From Candidatus Gastranaerophilales bacterium (GTDB lineage: Bacteria > Cyanobacteriota > Vampirovibrionia > Gastranaerophilales > UBA9971): 7,450 nucleotides of DNA. Positions 1 to 5,374 of the stretch are shown one piece after another. Within the stretch, counting starts at the first letter, position 1; each line of letters opens with the position of its first letter. The notes below the pieces were generated by a model. It did no database searches. It had not been told where the DNA came from and saw nothing but the letters and a program-made list of their open reading frames with translations. Made by a program: the position numbers and the translations under genes. The stretch is from positions 1 through 7,450 of the forward strand of contig JANQGS010000260.1 of the NCBI GenBank assembly GCA_028277195.1. Reading direction: 5' to 3'.

Positions 1-30
1 GGAGGGTGGGCCGATTTTGAAGAATTTTAA
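1..30 (+). CDS. Possible 3' end of a rightward gene (partial)
   Basis: Reading from base 1 in frame 1 gives the ten-codon tail GGWADFEEF followed by TAA at 28-30. This stretch is richer in G+C than the AT-rich DNA after it (31-100), as expected where a coding region ends. If real, the gene starts outside the window and converges on the superoxide dismutase gene. Nine residues are far too few to name a family. Frame 2 is also open, up to base 79, so the frame is not certain. Confidence 0.25.
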   Translation, partial: GGWADFEEF

Positions 31-100
31 TTTTTGGGGTGCTAGGTTGTTACAGTTTAATGAAAGTAAGAGGATGTAGTTACATTCTATGCCCTGTGGC

Positions 101-817
101 TTAAACAGTGGATTTTTCAAGTAAATGATTTGATTCCATGGTGGAATTGAGTCTTTCATACACTGCCTGCCAGTCCACGTTATTAAAAAATGCCTCTATA
201 TAGGACTTTTTATCAGTCCCGTAGTCTATCATAAAGGCATGCTCCCAGGTGTCCAGCACCAGTACGGGCCTCATAATAACGGGTACATGCAGGTTATGCT
301 GGTCAATAGGGTAATTATATACCTTTCCGTCACGGTAATTATAGGCGGTTATGGCCCATCCCGCCCTTGATGCCTGCGCTGTCGCTTTCAAGTCGTCAAT
401 ATAGTTCTCCCATGTTCCGAAATCTATTTCTATCAGCTCTATAAGCTCATCAGGCGGTGCTTCGTAATTTTCCGTGAGGTTTGAAAAATACAGCTCATGC
501 AAAACCGCACCGTTCTGGTTATGGGAAAGCTCTACGGCCAGGCTCCTGTATTCTGAGTAGTTCTGGTTTGCAGAGGTTTTATCGGCGGTTTTCAATTTTT
601 CAGCCACTTCATTATATTTTTTAACGTAATTTTTATATAGCTCATTGTGCTGCCTCAACTGCTCTTCGCTTATGCCGTCGAGTTTGCCGAATAAATGGGT
701 GAAGTCCTTTGATTCCAGGGTTTCGGTCCTCATCAAAATTTTTTCGCCTGCGTGTACATGGTCCATTTTTAAACCTCCCGTTAATAAAACTATTACTAAA
801 ATCAATAATACCCGCAT
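101..817 (-). CDS. sod: Fe/Mn-family superoxide dismutase
   Basis: This enzyme converts superoxide to hydrogen peroxide and oxygen at a single Fe or Mn ion. All four metal ligands of the family are visible: H57 in the N-terminal helical hairpin (HNELY, with Tyr61 as the usual second-shell residue), H107 (VLHELYF), and D189 and H193 in the signature LDTWEHAF. Gly103, four residues before the second His, and Gln173 (IDQHN) match the Mn-type placement of the active-site glutamine, so Mn or cambialistic use is likely; this is inference. From the first Met (238 aa) the protein has a hydrophobic N-terminus (residues 4-15) that could be a signal peptide, cut near VHA-GE. Met18 (764-766) is preceded by a stronger ribosome site, GGGAGG with a 7-nt spacer, and would give a 221-aa cytosolic enzyme. 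Met29 is a third option. The gene is last in the leftward cluster, after dgt. The family call is firm; start and location are open. Confidence 0.93.
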   Translation of the reverse strand: MRVLLILVIVLLTGGLKMDHVHAGEKILMRTETLESKDFTHLFGKLDGISEEQLRQHNELYKNYVKKYNEVAEKLKTADKTSANQNYSEYRSLAVELSHNQNGAVLHELYFSNLTENYEAPPDELIELIEIDFGTWENYIDDLKATAQASRAGWAITAYNYRDGKVYNYPIDQHNLHVPVIMRPVLVLDTWEHAFMIDYGTDKKSYIEAFFNNVDWQAVYERLNSTMESNHLLEKSTV

Positions 818-967
818 CTAAAAATTATCCTTATGCCAAAAGCTGACAGGAGGACCGTTATTCCGGTCCTCCCCCTTAAAACCTCTTGTCTTTTCAGCTT
901 TCAAAAATTCATTATGTATTAAACCCCCTGAGTATTTCATCCCCCAATCCGGGAAAAAACAGCTCAT
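818..967 (-). CDS. Possible small ORF filling the dgt-sod gap (49 aa)
   Basis: An open frame of 49 codons plus TAG starts at an ATG overlapping the dgt stop (TAATG) and ends directly against the first sod ATG (TAG-ATG). The product begins MSCFFPDWGM and ends SFWHKDNF; I recognise no family, signal peptide or membrane segment. AGGAG lies just upstream in the dgt end but only 3 nt from the ATG, shorter than optimal. The stop-start overlap and exact fit suggest translational coupling. Against it, the frame runs through a strong 9-bp hairpin (849-872), and a random frame of this length is not rare. Codon use cannot settle it at this size. Confidence 0.28.
   Translation of the reverse strand: MSCFFPDWGMKYSGGLIHNEFLKAEKTRGFKGEDRNNGPPVSFWHKDNF
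839..901 (-). other. Nested inverted repeats between dgt and sod (RNA structure or weak terminator)
   Basis: A perfect 9-bp stem, GGAGGACCG (849-857) with CGGTCCTCC (864-872), encloses a 6-nt loop. An outer 8-bp pair, AAAGCTGA (839-846) with TCAGCTTT (894-901), can close around it. In the leftward transcript the hairpin follows dgt and is trailed by TGTCAGCTTTTGG, which lacks a proper U-run. It is therefore a poor intrinsic terminator and could instead be a processing site, an attenuator-like structure or a structured leader of sod. It matches no riboswitch I know; I compared it by eye with the Mn-responsive yybP-ykoY consensus and saw no match. Confidence 0.5.
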
Positions 968-1935
968 TATCTCCTGCCGGAGTGGGGCACGAATTTTTCC
1001 ATATAATCAGAAATAGCGAACCTGTCTGTCATTCCCGCTATATAATCGGCTACGAGCCTTTCTCTTGTTTCCCCGCTATGTTTTTCCGGGGGGCTAAGGT
1101 TGTCAATATAGTAATCAAACAGGTCATGAATAATTTTCCCTGACTTGGCCTCTTCTTTTTTGGCAAGATGGTGGTTATAAACATTTTTAAACATCCATTT
1201 TTTGAGAACATTATTCATTGCATAATCACATTCAGGCGACAATTTGACTGTGTCGGCGCTGTTTTGTATTATGTCCTTTATAATAAAGGTAATTCTGCTG
1301 CTTTTCCCGTTTCCCAGCAGTTTAACAGCTTCCTGCGGCAGGTCGCTTTCGGTTATTATGCCTGCTCTTCCGGCATCGTCTATATCATGGTTGAGGTAAG
1401 CTATTTTATCGGCTATTCTTGCTATTTGCCCTTCCAGTGTAAAGGGTATGCGCCCTTCTGTCCTGTGGTTAATTATCCCGTCCCTGGTTTCCTCGCTCAG
1501 GTTAAGGGGTTCAAGGATATCAACCACCCTGAGGCTTTGTTCGTTATGTTTAAACCCCCCTTCCAGCAGCCCGTTAAGCACAAATTCCCCTGAATGCCCG
1601 AACGGTGTATGTCCCAGGTCATGACCGAGGGAGATTGCTTCTGCCAGGTCTTCGTTAAGCCTCAATGCCCGGGCTATAGTACGCGCAATCTGGGATACCT
1701 CCAGCGTATGGGTCATTCTCGTACGGTAGTGGTCCCCGTGAGGGCAGAGAAACACCTGTGTTTTGTGTTTCAATCGCCTAAATGCCTTGCTGTGGATTAT
1801 CCTGTCCCTGTCCCTCTGGAATTCGGTTCTTACGGGGCATGGGGTTTCCTGTTTTTTCCTGCCCCTTGTAGCGGAGCTTTTAGCGGCATATTCGCTTAAG
1901 AATTCCCGTTCAAATTTTAGCTGGTGTTCTTTCAT
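967..1935 (-). CDS. dgt: dGTPase-family deoxynucleoside triphosphate triphosphohydrolase
   Basis: HD-superfamily enzyme that releases tripolyphosphate from dNTPs (classically dGTP), so it trims nucleotide pools in the cytosol. The 322 residues fit the usual bacterial dGTPase length. Family blocks occur in order: YAAKS..TRGR (16-26), RTEFQRDRDRIIHSKAFRRL (36-55), GDHYRTRMTHTLEV (67-80), LGHDLGHTPFGHSGE (103-117) and GGFKHNEQSLRVV (126-138). The four metal ligands H76, H105-D106 and D176 (IARIADKIAY) are present, so it should be active. The C-terminal MTDRFA motif (302-307) is also typical. The start, ATG at 1933-1935, lies 5 bp after the queC stop; its only ribosome site is a weak GGAAT in the last queC codons, which points to translational coupling. 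True substrate preference (dGTP or other dNTPs) cannot be read from sequence. Confidence 0.95.
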   Translation of the reverse strand: MKEHQLKFEREFLSEYAAKSSATRGRKKQETPCPVRTEFQRDRDRIIHSKAFRRLKHKTQVFLCPHGDHYRTRMTHTLEVSQIARTIARALRLNEDLAEAISLGHDLGHTPFGHSGEFVLNGLLEGGFKHNEQSLRVVDILEPLNLSEETRDGIINHRTEGRIPFTLEGQIARIADKIAYLNHDIDDAGRAGIITESDLPQEAVKLLGNGKSSRITFIIKDIIQNSADTVKLSPECDYAMNNVLKKWMFKNVYNHHLAKKEEAKSGKIIHDLFDYYIDNLSPPEKHSGETRERLVADYIAGMTDRFAISDYMEKFVPHSGRR

Positions 1936-1940
1936 CGTTA

Positions 1941-2615
1941 TTATTCCATAAATTCAACAGGCAAATCGTTTTTTAGCACTTCCTTAAGCGCCATTTTCAG
2001 CCGCAGGCAGGACTCGCACCTGCCGCAGTGCTTATCTTTTTCCCTGTAGCAGCTTCTTACCAGGTTCAGGGGCACGCTGTTTTCAAGGGCAATCCTTGCA
2101 ATCTCCTTTTTATTGTACACCGCAAGCGGTGCGACTACTGCGGCTTTAACCAGGGTTGAGTATGCAAGTGACCCGTTAATTTTATTTACGAATTCTTCGG
2201 AATTATCGGGGAAAGTTGCTGCCTCTTCCCTGTTTGCACCGAAAATAATATGCTTAAACCCCATACTGTCGGCAAAACTCGCCGCAATATTAATAAAAAC
2301 CCCGTTTCTGTTAGGAACCCAGACATTTTTTGCTGATTCCATGCTAAATTCGTATTCGGGAATGTTTTCTGATTTATTGACCAGCGAAGTAGCTGTTATA
2401 TCCTCAAGCCAGGGCAATTTTATCACCCTGTGCCCAATTCCGTAATACCCGGCAATGTCCTTACCGGCTTTAATTTCCTTTCCTGCTGCCCTCTGGCCGT
2501 AATCAAAGGTCAAACCAAGGCGCACATTATATTTTTCCCTTGAAACACCAAGGCTTACCAGCGAATCCAGCCCTCCTGACAGGAGTATTATCGATTTATC
2601 CCGCGATTTTCCCAA
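1941..2615 (-). CDS. queC: 7-cyano-7-deazaguanine (preQ0) synthase
   Basis: QueC uses ATP and ammonia to turn 7-carboxy-7-deazaguanine into preQ0, the precursor of queuosine in tRNA (and of archaeosine or 7-deazaguanine DNA bases elsewhere). The 224-aa length is normal. Visible signatures are the N-type ATP pyrophosphatase loop SGGLDS (13-18), FDYGQR (37-42), VPNRNGVFIN (100-109), and the zinc site C189, C197, C200, C203 (SCY...HCGRCESCLR). The segment EEAATFPDNSEEF (130-142) replaces the YPDCRPEF of the common bacterial form; I recall that version from archaeal-type QueC. The start is TTG at 2615-2613, directly after the HEAT-gene stop, with AGGA about 9 nt upstream inside the acidic tail codons of that gene. 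No queD, queE or folE lies in the window. Confidence 0.95.
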   Translation of the reverse strand: MGKSRDKSIILLSGGLDSLVSLGVSREKYNVRLGLTFDYGQRAAGKEIKAGKDIAGYYGIGHRVIKLPWLEDITATSLVNKSENIPEYEFSMESAKNVWVPNRNGVFINIAASFADSMGFKHIIFGANREEAATFPDNSEEFVNKINGSLAYSTLVKAAVVAPLAVYNKKEIARIALENSVPLNLVRSCYREKDKHCGRCESCLRLKMALKEVLKNDLPVEFME

Positions 2616-3563
2616 TTATTCTTCCTGCTCCTCTTCCTCTTCATAATCCTCGTCTTCTGCCAGTATTTCCATTATTTCCTGCTTGCAGACCGAGGACATG
2701 TCCTTTTTTTCCAGCAATTTTAATATATATTCCCTGCCTTCCCTGTTATAAAGAGCGCACACTGCTGTTTTGCATACGCTTTCATTGCTGTCATAAATCA
2801 TCGGTTTAATAACAGAGGTAATATCATCATCCTCTATCTCTGAGAGGGCTTGTACTGCGCTTGCCCTGACGTGGGGAGACTCGTCATTGAGAACGTTTTT
2901 AAGGGCCTTTATCCTGCTTTCCTTTTTATGTCCCAGTTTACCCAGGGCCTCAACCGCTTTTTCCTTGAGGTATGTAAATTTATCAAACATACCCTGTCGG
3001 GTTTCCAGTATATTAATAAGAGACTCAACGGCTCTTTCATCACCTATCATACCCAGTGCCTTTGCCGCGGATTCCTTCAGGTATACTGATTTTTCCTCTT
3101 CGTCCGAGACAATTTTCATCAGGGGAATAACAGCCTGGGAATTCCCTATTTTTCCCAACGCGTCAGCAGCCCATAGTCTTGTCCTGTAGCTTTCTTCCCT
3201 GTCGTTCATCACGTACATAAGCGGGACTATTGCGCTTTCTTCTTTTATATTGCCGAGGATTGTTGCGGCTGCTGATTTTACGTCAATATATTTATCCTTA
3301 TTCTCCTTAAAGCCCGTAAGCAACTCTATCAGTATCCTGGCAGAAGTTTTATCCTTATACCGCCCCATTTCCTTTACTATGTAAAACAGGATTTTAGGGT
3401 GTTTTTCCATGCCCGCGAGGTGATTTAGCAGGGGTACAGCCTCATTTCTCCCCAAATTCTTTACTTTGCCGAGTTTTTTTATGGCATCGTCGGGAGTTTC
3501 TCCTTTTTTAGGGAGGAATTCCCGGGTTAACGACCTGAATCTTTCCGTGTTATCATCTTGCAT
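2616..3563 (-). CDS. HEAT-repeat (PBS-lyase-like) protein with acidic tail
   Basis: A 315-aa soluble alpha-solenoid. About seven helical repeats can be picked out near residues 56-84, 95-121, 128-154, 162-187, 199-227, 232-258 and 263-286, with a partial one at 292-303. Most carry the pattern A..ALG.IG....AV..L...L.D, for example SAAKALGMIGDERAVESL (165-182). The protein ends in a run rich in Glu and Asp (303-315), a common disordered or binding tail. Such repeats form protein-binding scaffolds. They also occur in phycobilin lyases (CpcE/F), but nothing here points to pigments and that role should not be assumed. No signal peptide or membrane segment is seen. ATG at 3561-3563 has AGGT 8 nt upstream. 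It is the first gene of the operon with queC and dgt, so its partner may be in that operon; that is inference. Confidence 0.88.
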   Translation of the reverse strand: MQDDNTERFRSLTREFLPKKGETPDDAIKKLGKVKNLGRNEAVPLLNHLAGMEKHPKILFYIVKEMGRYKDKTSARILIELLTGFKENKDKYIDVKSAAATILGNIKEESAIVPLMYVMNDREESYRTRLWAADALGKIGNSQAVIPLMKIVSDEEEKSVYLKESAAKALGMIGDERAVESLINILETRQGMFDKFTYLKEKAVEALGKLGHKKESRIKALKNVLNDESPHVRASAVQALSEIEDDDITSVIKPMIYDSNESVCKTAVCALYNREGREYILKLLEKKDMSSVCKQEIMEILAEDEDYEEEEEQEE

Positions 3564-3590
3564 AATTTTACCTGAAGCGGGAAAGTGCTT

Positions 3591-3619
3591 TTTAAATTTT
3601 AAAACAAATATGCAGTCAA
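3591..3619 (-). promoter_or_regulatory. Candidate promoter of the HEAT-queC-dgt operon
   Basis: On the minus strand TTGACT (3619-3614) is followed after 17 nt by TTTAAA (3596-3591). The -35 matches 5 of 6 and the -10 only 4 of 6. The implied start would lie near 3584, about 20 nt before the HEAT-protein ATG. It faces away from the tRNA-Cys promoter. No other convincing signal was seen upstream of this gene. Confidence 0.35.
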
Positions 3620-3671
3620 CGTAAGGATTGTATTTATATTGATTTTACTAATAAATAAGTAATATGGGAAG

Positions 3672-3700
3672 TTGACTAAAAAATGCGGTTATTTAATAAT
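3672..3700 (+). promoter_or_regulatory. Promoter of tRNA-Cys
   Basis: TTGACT (3672-3677), a 17-nt spacer and AATAAT (3695-3700) make a good sigma-70-type promoter, 5 of 6 matches in each box. Transcription would start near 3707, about 13 nt before the mature tRNA 5' end. Confidence 0.6.
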
Positions 3701-3719
3701 TTTATAGTAAAAAAATAAT

Positions 3720-3790
<71 letters not shown>

Positions 3791-3950
3791 TTTCTCTTCT
3801 CAAAATGGTTTCAGGGATATTGTAAAAATTTTCCCGGGATTTTTAATTGTTATAAAATTTAACGCAATTTTTTAACATAAATTGTTTTTATAAAAACATA
3901 AGGGTAAAGGTAAATTTTTTAATTTAGTTATTTAGGAAAGGGAGGAATTT

Positions 3951-5006
3951 ATGGAAGTAAATTTTGGAGAATTTAGTGCACATGCACCAAGGACAGGCTT
4001 TTTAAGTGTTACAGACAGTAACGGCCATTTATATTATTATGTTCCATATATGGATAACAAAACAGGTCAGATATATAGTAGCTTTAATAACAAACCTGAA
4101 GAAATATGCCTTATTGATCCTGACGGAAAATATGGGGGAGATAAAAGACTTTGCACTCCTGAAGAATTAGATATGGCAAGAAAAGCCGGTAATAACTCCT
4201 TTAAAACAGACAGCTACTACGGAAATTATAATTTAGATTATCGTATTCCAACACCAGAAGAGCTTGATAATGCTTTAAGGGATTATAAAGAAAGAGAGGA
4301 TAAAGTGGCAGGAAAAGCTCTTGCAAGCTCAGGCGGCAATTTTTACAACATACCCTATCAGGGCTATATAGTAAAAAGAATGGGGGATAATTTAATCGTT
4401 ACAGGACACGAAAAACCCGTTAATACAACGAGCCAAATATCTTATAAAATATCTATTATGGAAGACGGAAAAGTCAAAGAAGGCGATTATACCCCTAAAG
4501 AAGAATGTAATGTTATACGCGAACCTTATAAAACATGCAATCAATACACATTAGATTCCTTTAGAGAAGTGGCGACAAATTTTGCTACTAATGTAGCTGG
4601 AATTGAACTTCCTACCCAAGAACAATTGGCAGAGTTTGAAAGAGAACAAGATAAATTAAAGACTATACTCCAAGGATTTCGTGCAGAAAAAATGGATGGA
4701 GTTTTAAGGCTCAGAGGTTCAAAAACTCCGGGTGATATTTTTAGTGGTACTATCTCATATGAAATACCAATTATGGAAAATGGAAAAGTCAAAGCAGGTT
4801 ATTTTGCGCCAAAAGAAGAATGCACTGATTCAAATAAGCCTTTTGGTGATGACGACTGCGATACAGAAACAAGGGATTTCGCCAGGAGAATAGCAGCAGA
4901 GTATGCTCAAGCAAAAGGAATTGAACTTCCGACTCAGGGACAATTAACAGAGGCTCATAATAAGTATTGCAAAGATATGCCTTATTCGCTTGATTGTGGG
5001 AATTGA
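3951..5006 (+). CDS. Unrecognised protein of three degenerate ~105-aa repeats
   Basis: I do not recognise this 351-aa protein. It contains three tandem, diverged copies of one unit. In each, a strand-like block (HLYYYVPYMD at 26-35, QISYKISIME at 162-171, TISYEIPIME at 267-276) is followed by a glycine turn, a Glu-Glu-Cys block (P49-C53, PKEEC 182-186, PKEEC 287-291) and a second Cys (C68, C196, C303). A helix then ends in PTxxxL (100-105, 221-226, 327-332). Copies 2 and 3 are closest, with a period of 104-107 residues, and still align at the DNA level. Two more Cys (C340, C349) close the chain. No signal peptide or membrane segment is visible, so disulphides would be unexpected; metal binding is possible. 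The ATG is preceded by GGGAGG with a short spacer. The gene is AT-rich, uses AAA and AGA freely, and lies alone between two tRNA genes, which suggests a separate origin. No clear promoter was found in 3791-3950. Confidence 0.88.
   Translation: MEVNFGEFSAHAPRTGFLSVTDSNGHLYYYVPYMDNKTGQIYSSFNNKPEEICLIDPDGKYGGDKRLCTPEELDMARKAGNNSFKTDSYYGNYNLDYRIPTPEELDNALRDYKEREDKVAGKALASSGGNFYNIPYQGYIVKRMGDNLIVTGHEKPVNTTSQISYKISIMEDGKVKEGDYTPKEECNVIREPYKTCNQYTLDSFREVATNFATNVAGIELPTQEQLAEFEREQDKLKTILQGFRAEKMDGVLRLRGSKTPGDIFSGTISYEIPIMENGKVKAGYFAPKEECTDSNKPFGDDDCDTETRDFARRIAAEYAQAKGIELPTQGQLTEAHNKYCKDMPYSLDCGN
4455..4952 (+). repeat. Internal direct repeat within the 3951-5006 gene
   Basis: The DNA at 4455-4507 recurs at 4770-4822, an offset of 315 bp, with shared words such as GGAAAAGTCAAAG and GAAGAATG. 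The DNA at 4599-4634 recurs at 4917-4952, an offset of 318 bp, and 30 of 36 bases are identical. The offsets equal 105 and 106 codons, so this is an in-frame duplication of one protein unit with a small later insertion. A more diverged first copy can be seen only in the protein. Confidence 0.85.
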
Positions 5007-5038
5007 TTTAACTACCGGGTTACAAAAATTAAGGGATA

Positions 5039-5067
5039 TAGATAAATTAACATTTTTATGCTAAATT
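5039..5067 (+). promoter_or_regulatory. Weak candidate promoter of tRNA-Val
   Basis: TAGATA (5039-5044), a 17-nt spacer and TAAATT (5062-5067) preceded by TGC, an extended -10 element. Each hexamer matches only 4 of 6. It would start transcription near 5074, about 11 nt before the tRNA. The tRNA could instead be read through from the gene ending at 5006. Confidence 0.3.
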
Positions 5068-5084
5068 AAGTTTCACGAGACAGA

Positions 5085-5157
5085 GGGCAGTTGGCGCAGT
5101 TGGTAGCGCACCAGATCGACATTCTGGGGGTCACTGGTTCGAGCCCAGTACTGCCCA
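5085..5157 (+). tRNA. trnV-GAC: tRNA-Val (anticodon GAC) with C at position 33
   Basis: The acceptor stem is GGGCAGT (5085-5091) with ACTGCCC (5150-5156), the discriminator is A5157, and the D stem is GCGC/GCGC. The anticodon stem CCAGA (5111-5115) pairs with TCTGG (5123-5127) around the seven-base loop TCGACAT, placing GAC at 5118-5120. The T arm is canonical, with TTCGAGC in the loop. A35, C36 and A73 are the usual valine identity bases. Position 33, almost always U in elongator tRNAs, is C here. CCA is not encoded. The T-rich run ATTTTTTTATTT straight after the gene is a plausible termination signal. Confidence 0.95.
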
Positions 5158-5170
5158 TTTTTTATTTGTA
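5157..5170 (+). terminator. T-run after tRNA-Val
   Basis: Seven consecutive T follow the tRNA discriminator base, then ATTTGTA. The GC-rich T arm and acceptor stem directly upstream can act as the hairpin of a simple terminator for the tRNA transcript. No separate hairpin is needed or seen. Confidence 0.4.
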
Positions 5171-5189
5171 TTAAAATTCCTGAAACTAC

Positions 5190-5217
5190 CGCAAACCCAT
5201 ATACTTATGGACTTGCG
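5190..5217. repeat. 28-bp imperfect inverted repeat downstream of tRNA-Val
   Basis: Outer arms CGCAA (5190-5194) and TTGCG (5213-5217) and inner arms CCATA (5197-5201) and TATGG (5206-5210) are perfectly complementary. They are separated by symmetrical AC/AC mismatches and a TACT centre. It lacks a following T-run, so it looks more like a protein-binding dyad or a small RNA hairpin than a terminator. Confidence 0.5.
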
Positions 5218-5245
5218 AGATAACCCTCATAACCTAAAAAAGAAG

Positions 5246-5263
5246 AAATCTGAAAAAATCTGA
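5246..5263. repeat. Direct repeat AAATCTGA, spaced one helical turn
   Basis: AAATCTGA occurs at 5246-5253 and again at 5256-5263, a period of 10 bp, so both copies face the same side of the helix. The pair lies about 30 bp upstream of the probable -35 box of the next operon and could be an activator site. In AT-rich DNA it could also be chance. Confidence 0.3.
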
Positions 5264-5280
5264 TACAAATGAGTGAAAAT

Positions 5281-5306
5281 CATAAAAAACGGTTAACTTT
5301 TTTATG
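5281..5306. repeat. Inverted repeat CATAAAAAA/TTTTTTATG over the -35 region
   Basis: CATAAAAAA (5281-5289) and TTTTTTATG (5298-5306) are a perfect 9-bp inverted pair around an 8-bp centre that contains GTTAAC and most of the candidate -35 box. An operator at this place would block polymerase. The arms are nearly all A/T, so an RNA hairpin would be weak. Confidence 0.4.
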
Positions 5307-5320
5307 TGGATTATTATAAT
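5293..5320 (+). promoter_or_regulatory. Probable promoter of the HEXXH/beta-protein operon
   Basis: TTAACT (5293-5298, 4 of 6), a 16-nt spacer and a perfect TATAAT (5315-5320) lie upstream of the gene at 5375. The start site would be near 5327, leaving a leader of about 48 nt. The -35 box sits in the centre of the inverted repeat 5281-5306. Confidence 0.5.
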
Positions 5321-5374
5321 TAACATGTGCCAGAATATTTAATGTAGCAGTTAATTTATAGGTGGTGTGGATTT

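Noticed and set aside
967..1935. dGTPase as a dedicated anti-phage dNTP-depletion gene
   Set aside because: It has the standard housekeeping-type dGTPase layout and sits in an operon without defence neighbours. Sequence alone does not support a defence role.
886..1951. Long rightward frames opposite dgt (886-1143, 1168-1593, 1594-1899, 1763-1951)
   Set aside because: They are antisense shadows of a gene with a complete set of dGTPase motifs. Their products are rich in F, C and P with no family pattern.
1941..2615. QueC as part of a Qat or type IV CBASS-like defence system
   Set aside because: The protein is an ordinary-length QueC with intact enzyme motifs. There is no TatD nuclease, ATPase, CD-NTase or effector nearby.
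2113..3189. Rightward frames opposite queC and the HEAT gene, and similar leftward frames at 4541-4792, 5356-5674 and 5974-6207
   Set aside because: All lie fully or almost fully inside convincing genes on the other strand and lack recognisable domains or better ribosome sites.
2616..3563. HEAT protein as a phycobilin lyase (CpcE/F-like)
   Set aside because: Only the generic repeat pattern is shared. No phycobiliprotein or pigment gene is in the window and the acidic tail is atypical.
3824..3842. AAAAATTTTCCCGGGATTTTTAA as a terminator after tRNA-Cys
   Set aside because: The CCCGGG core has no loop and the flanks mispair one base out, so no stable hairpin can form.
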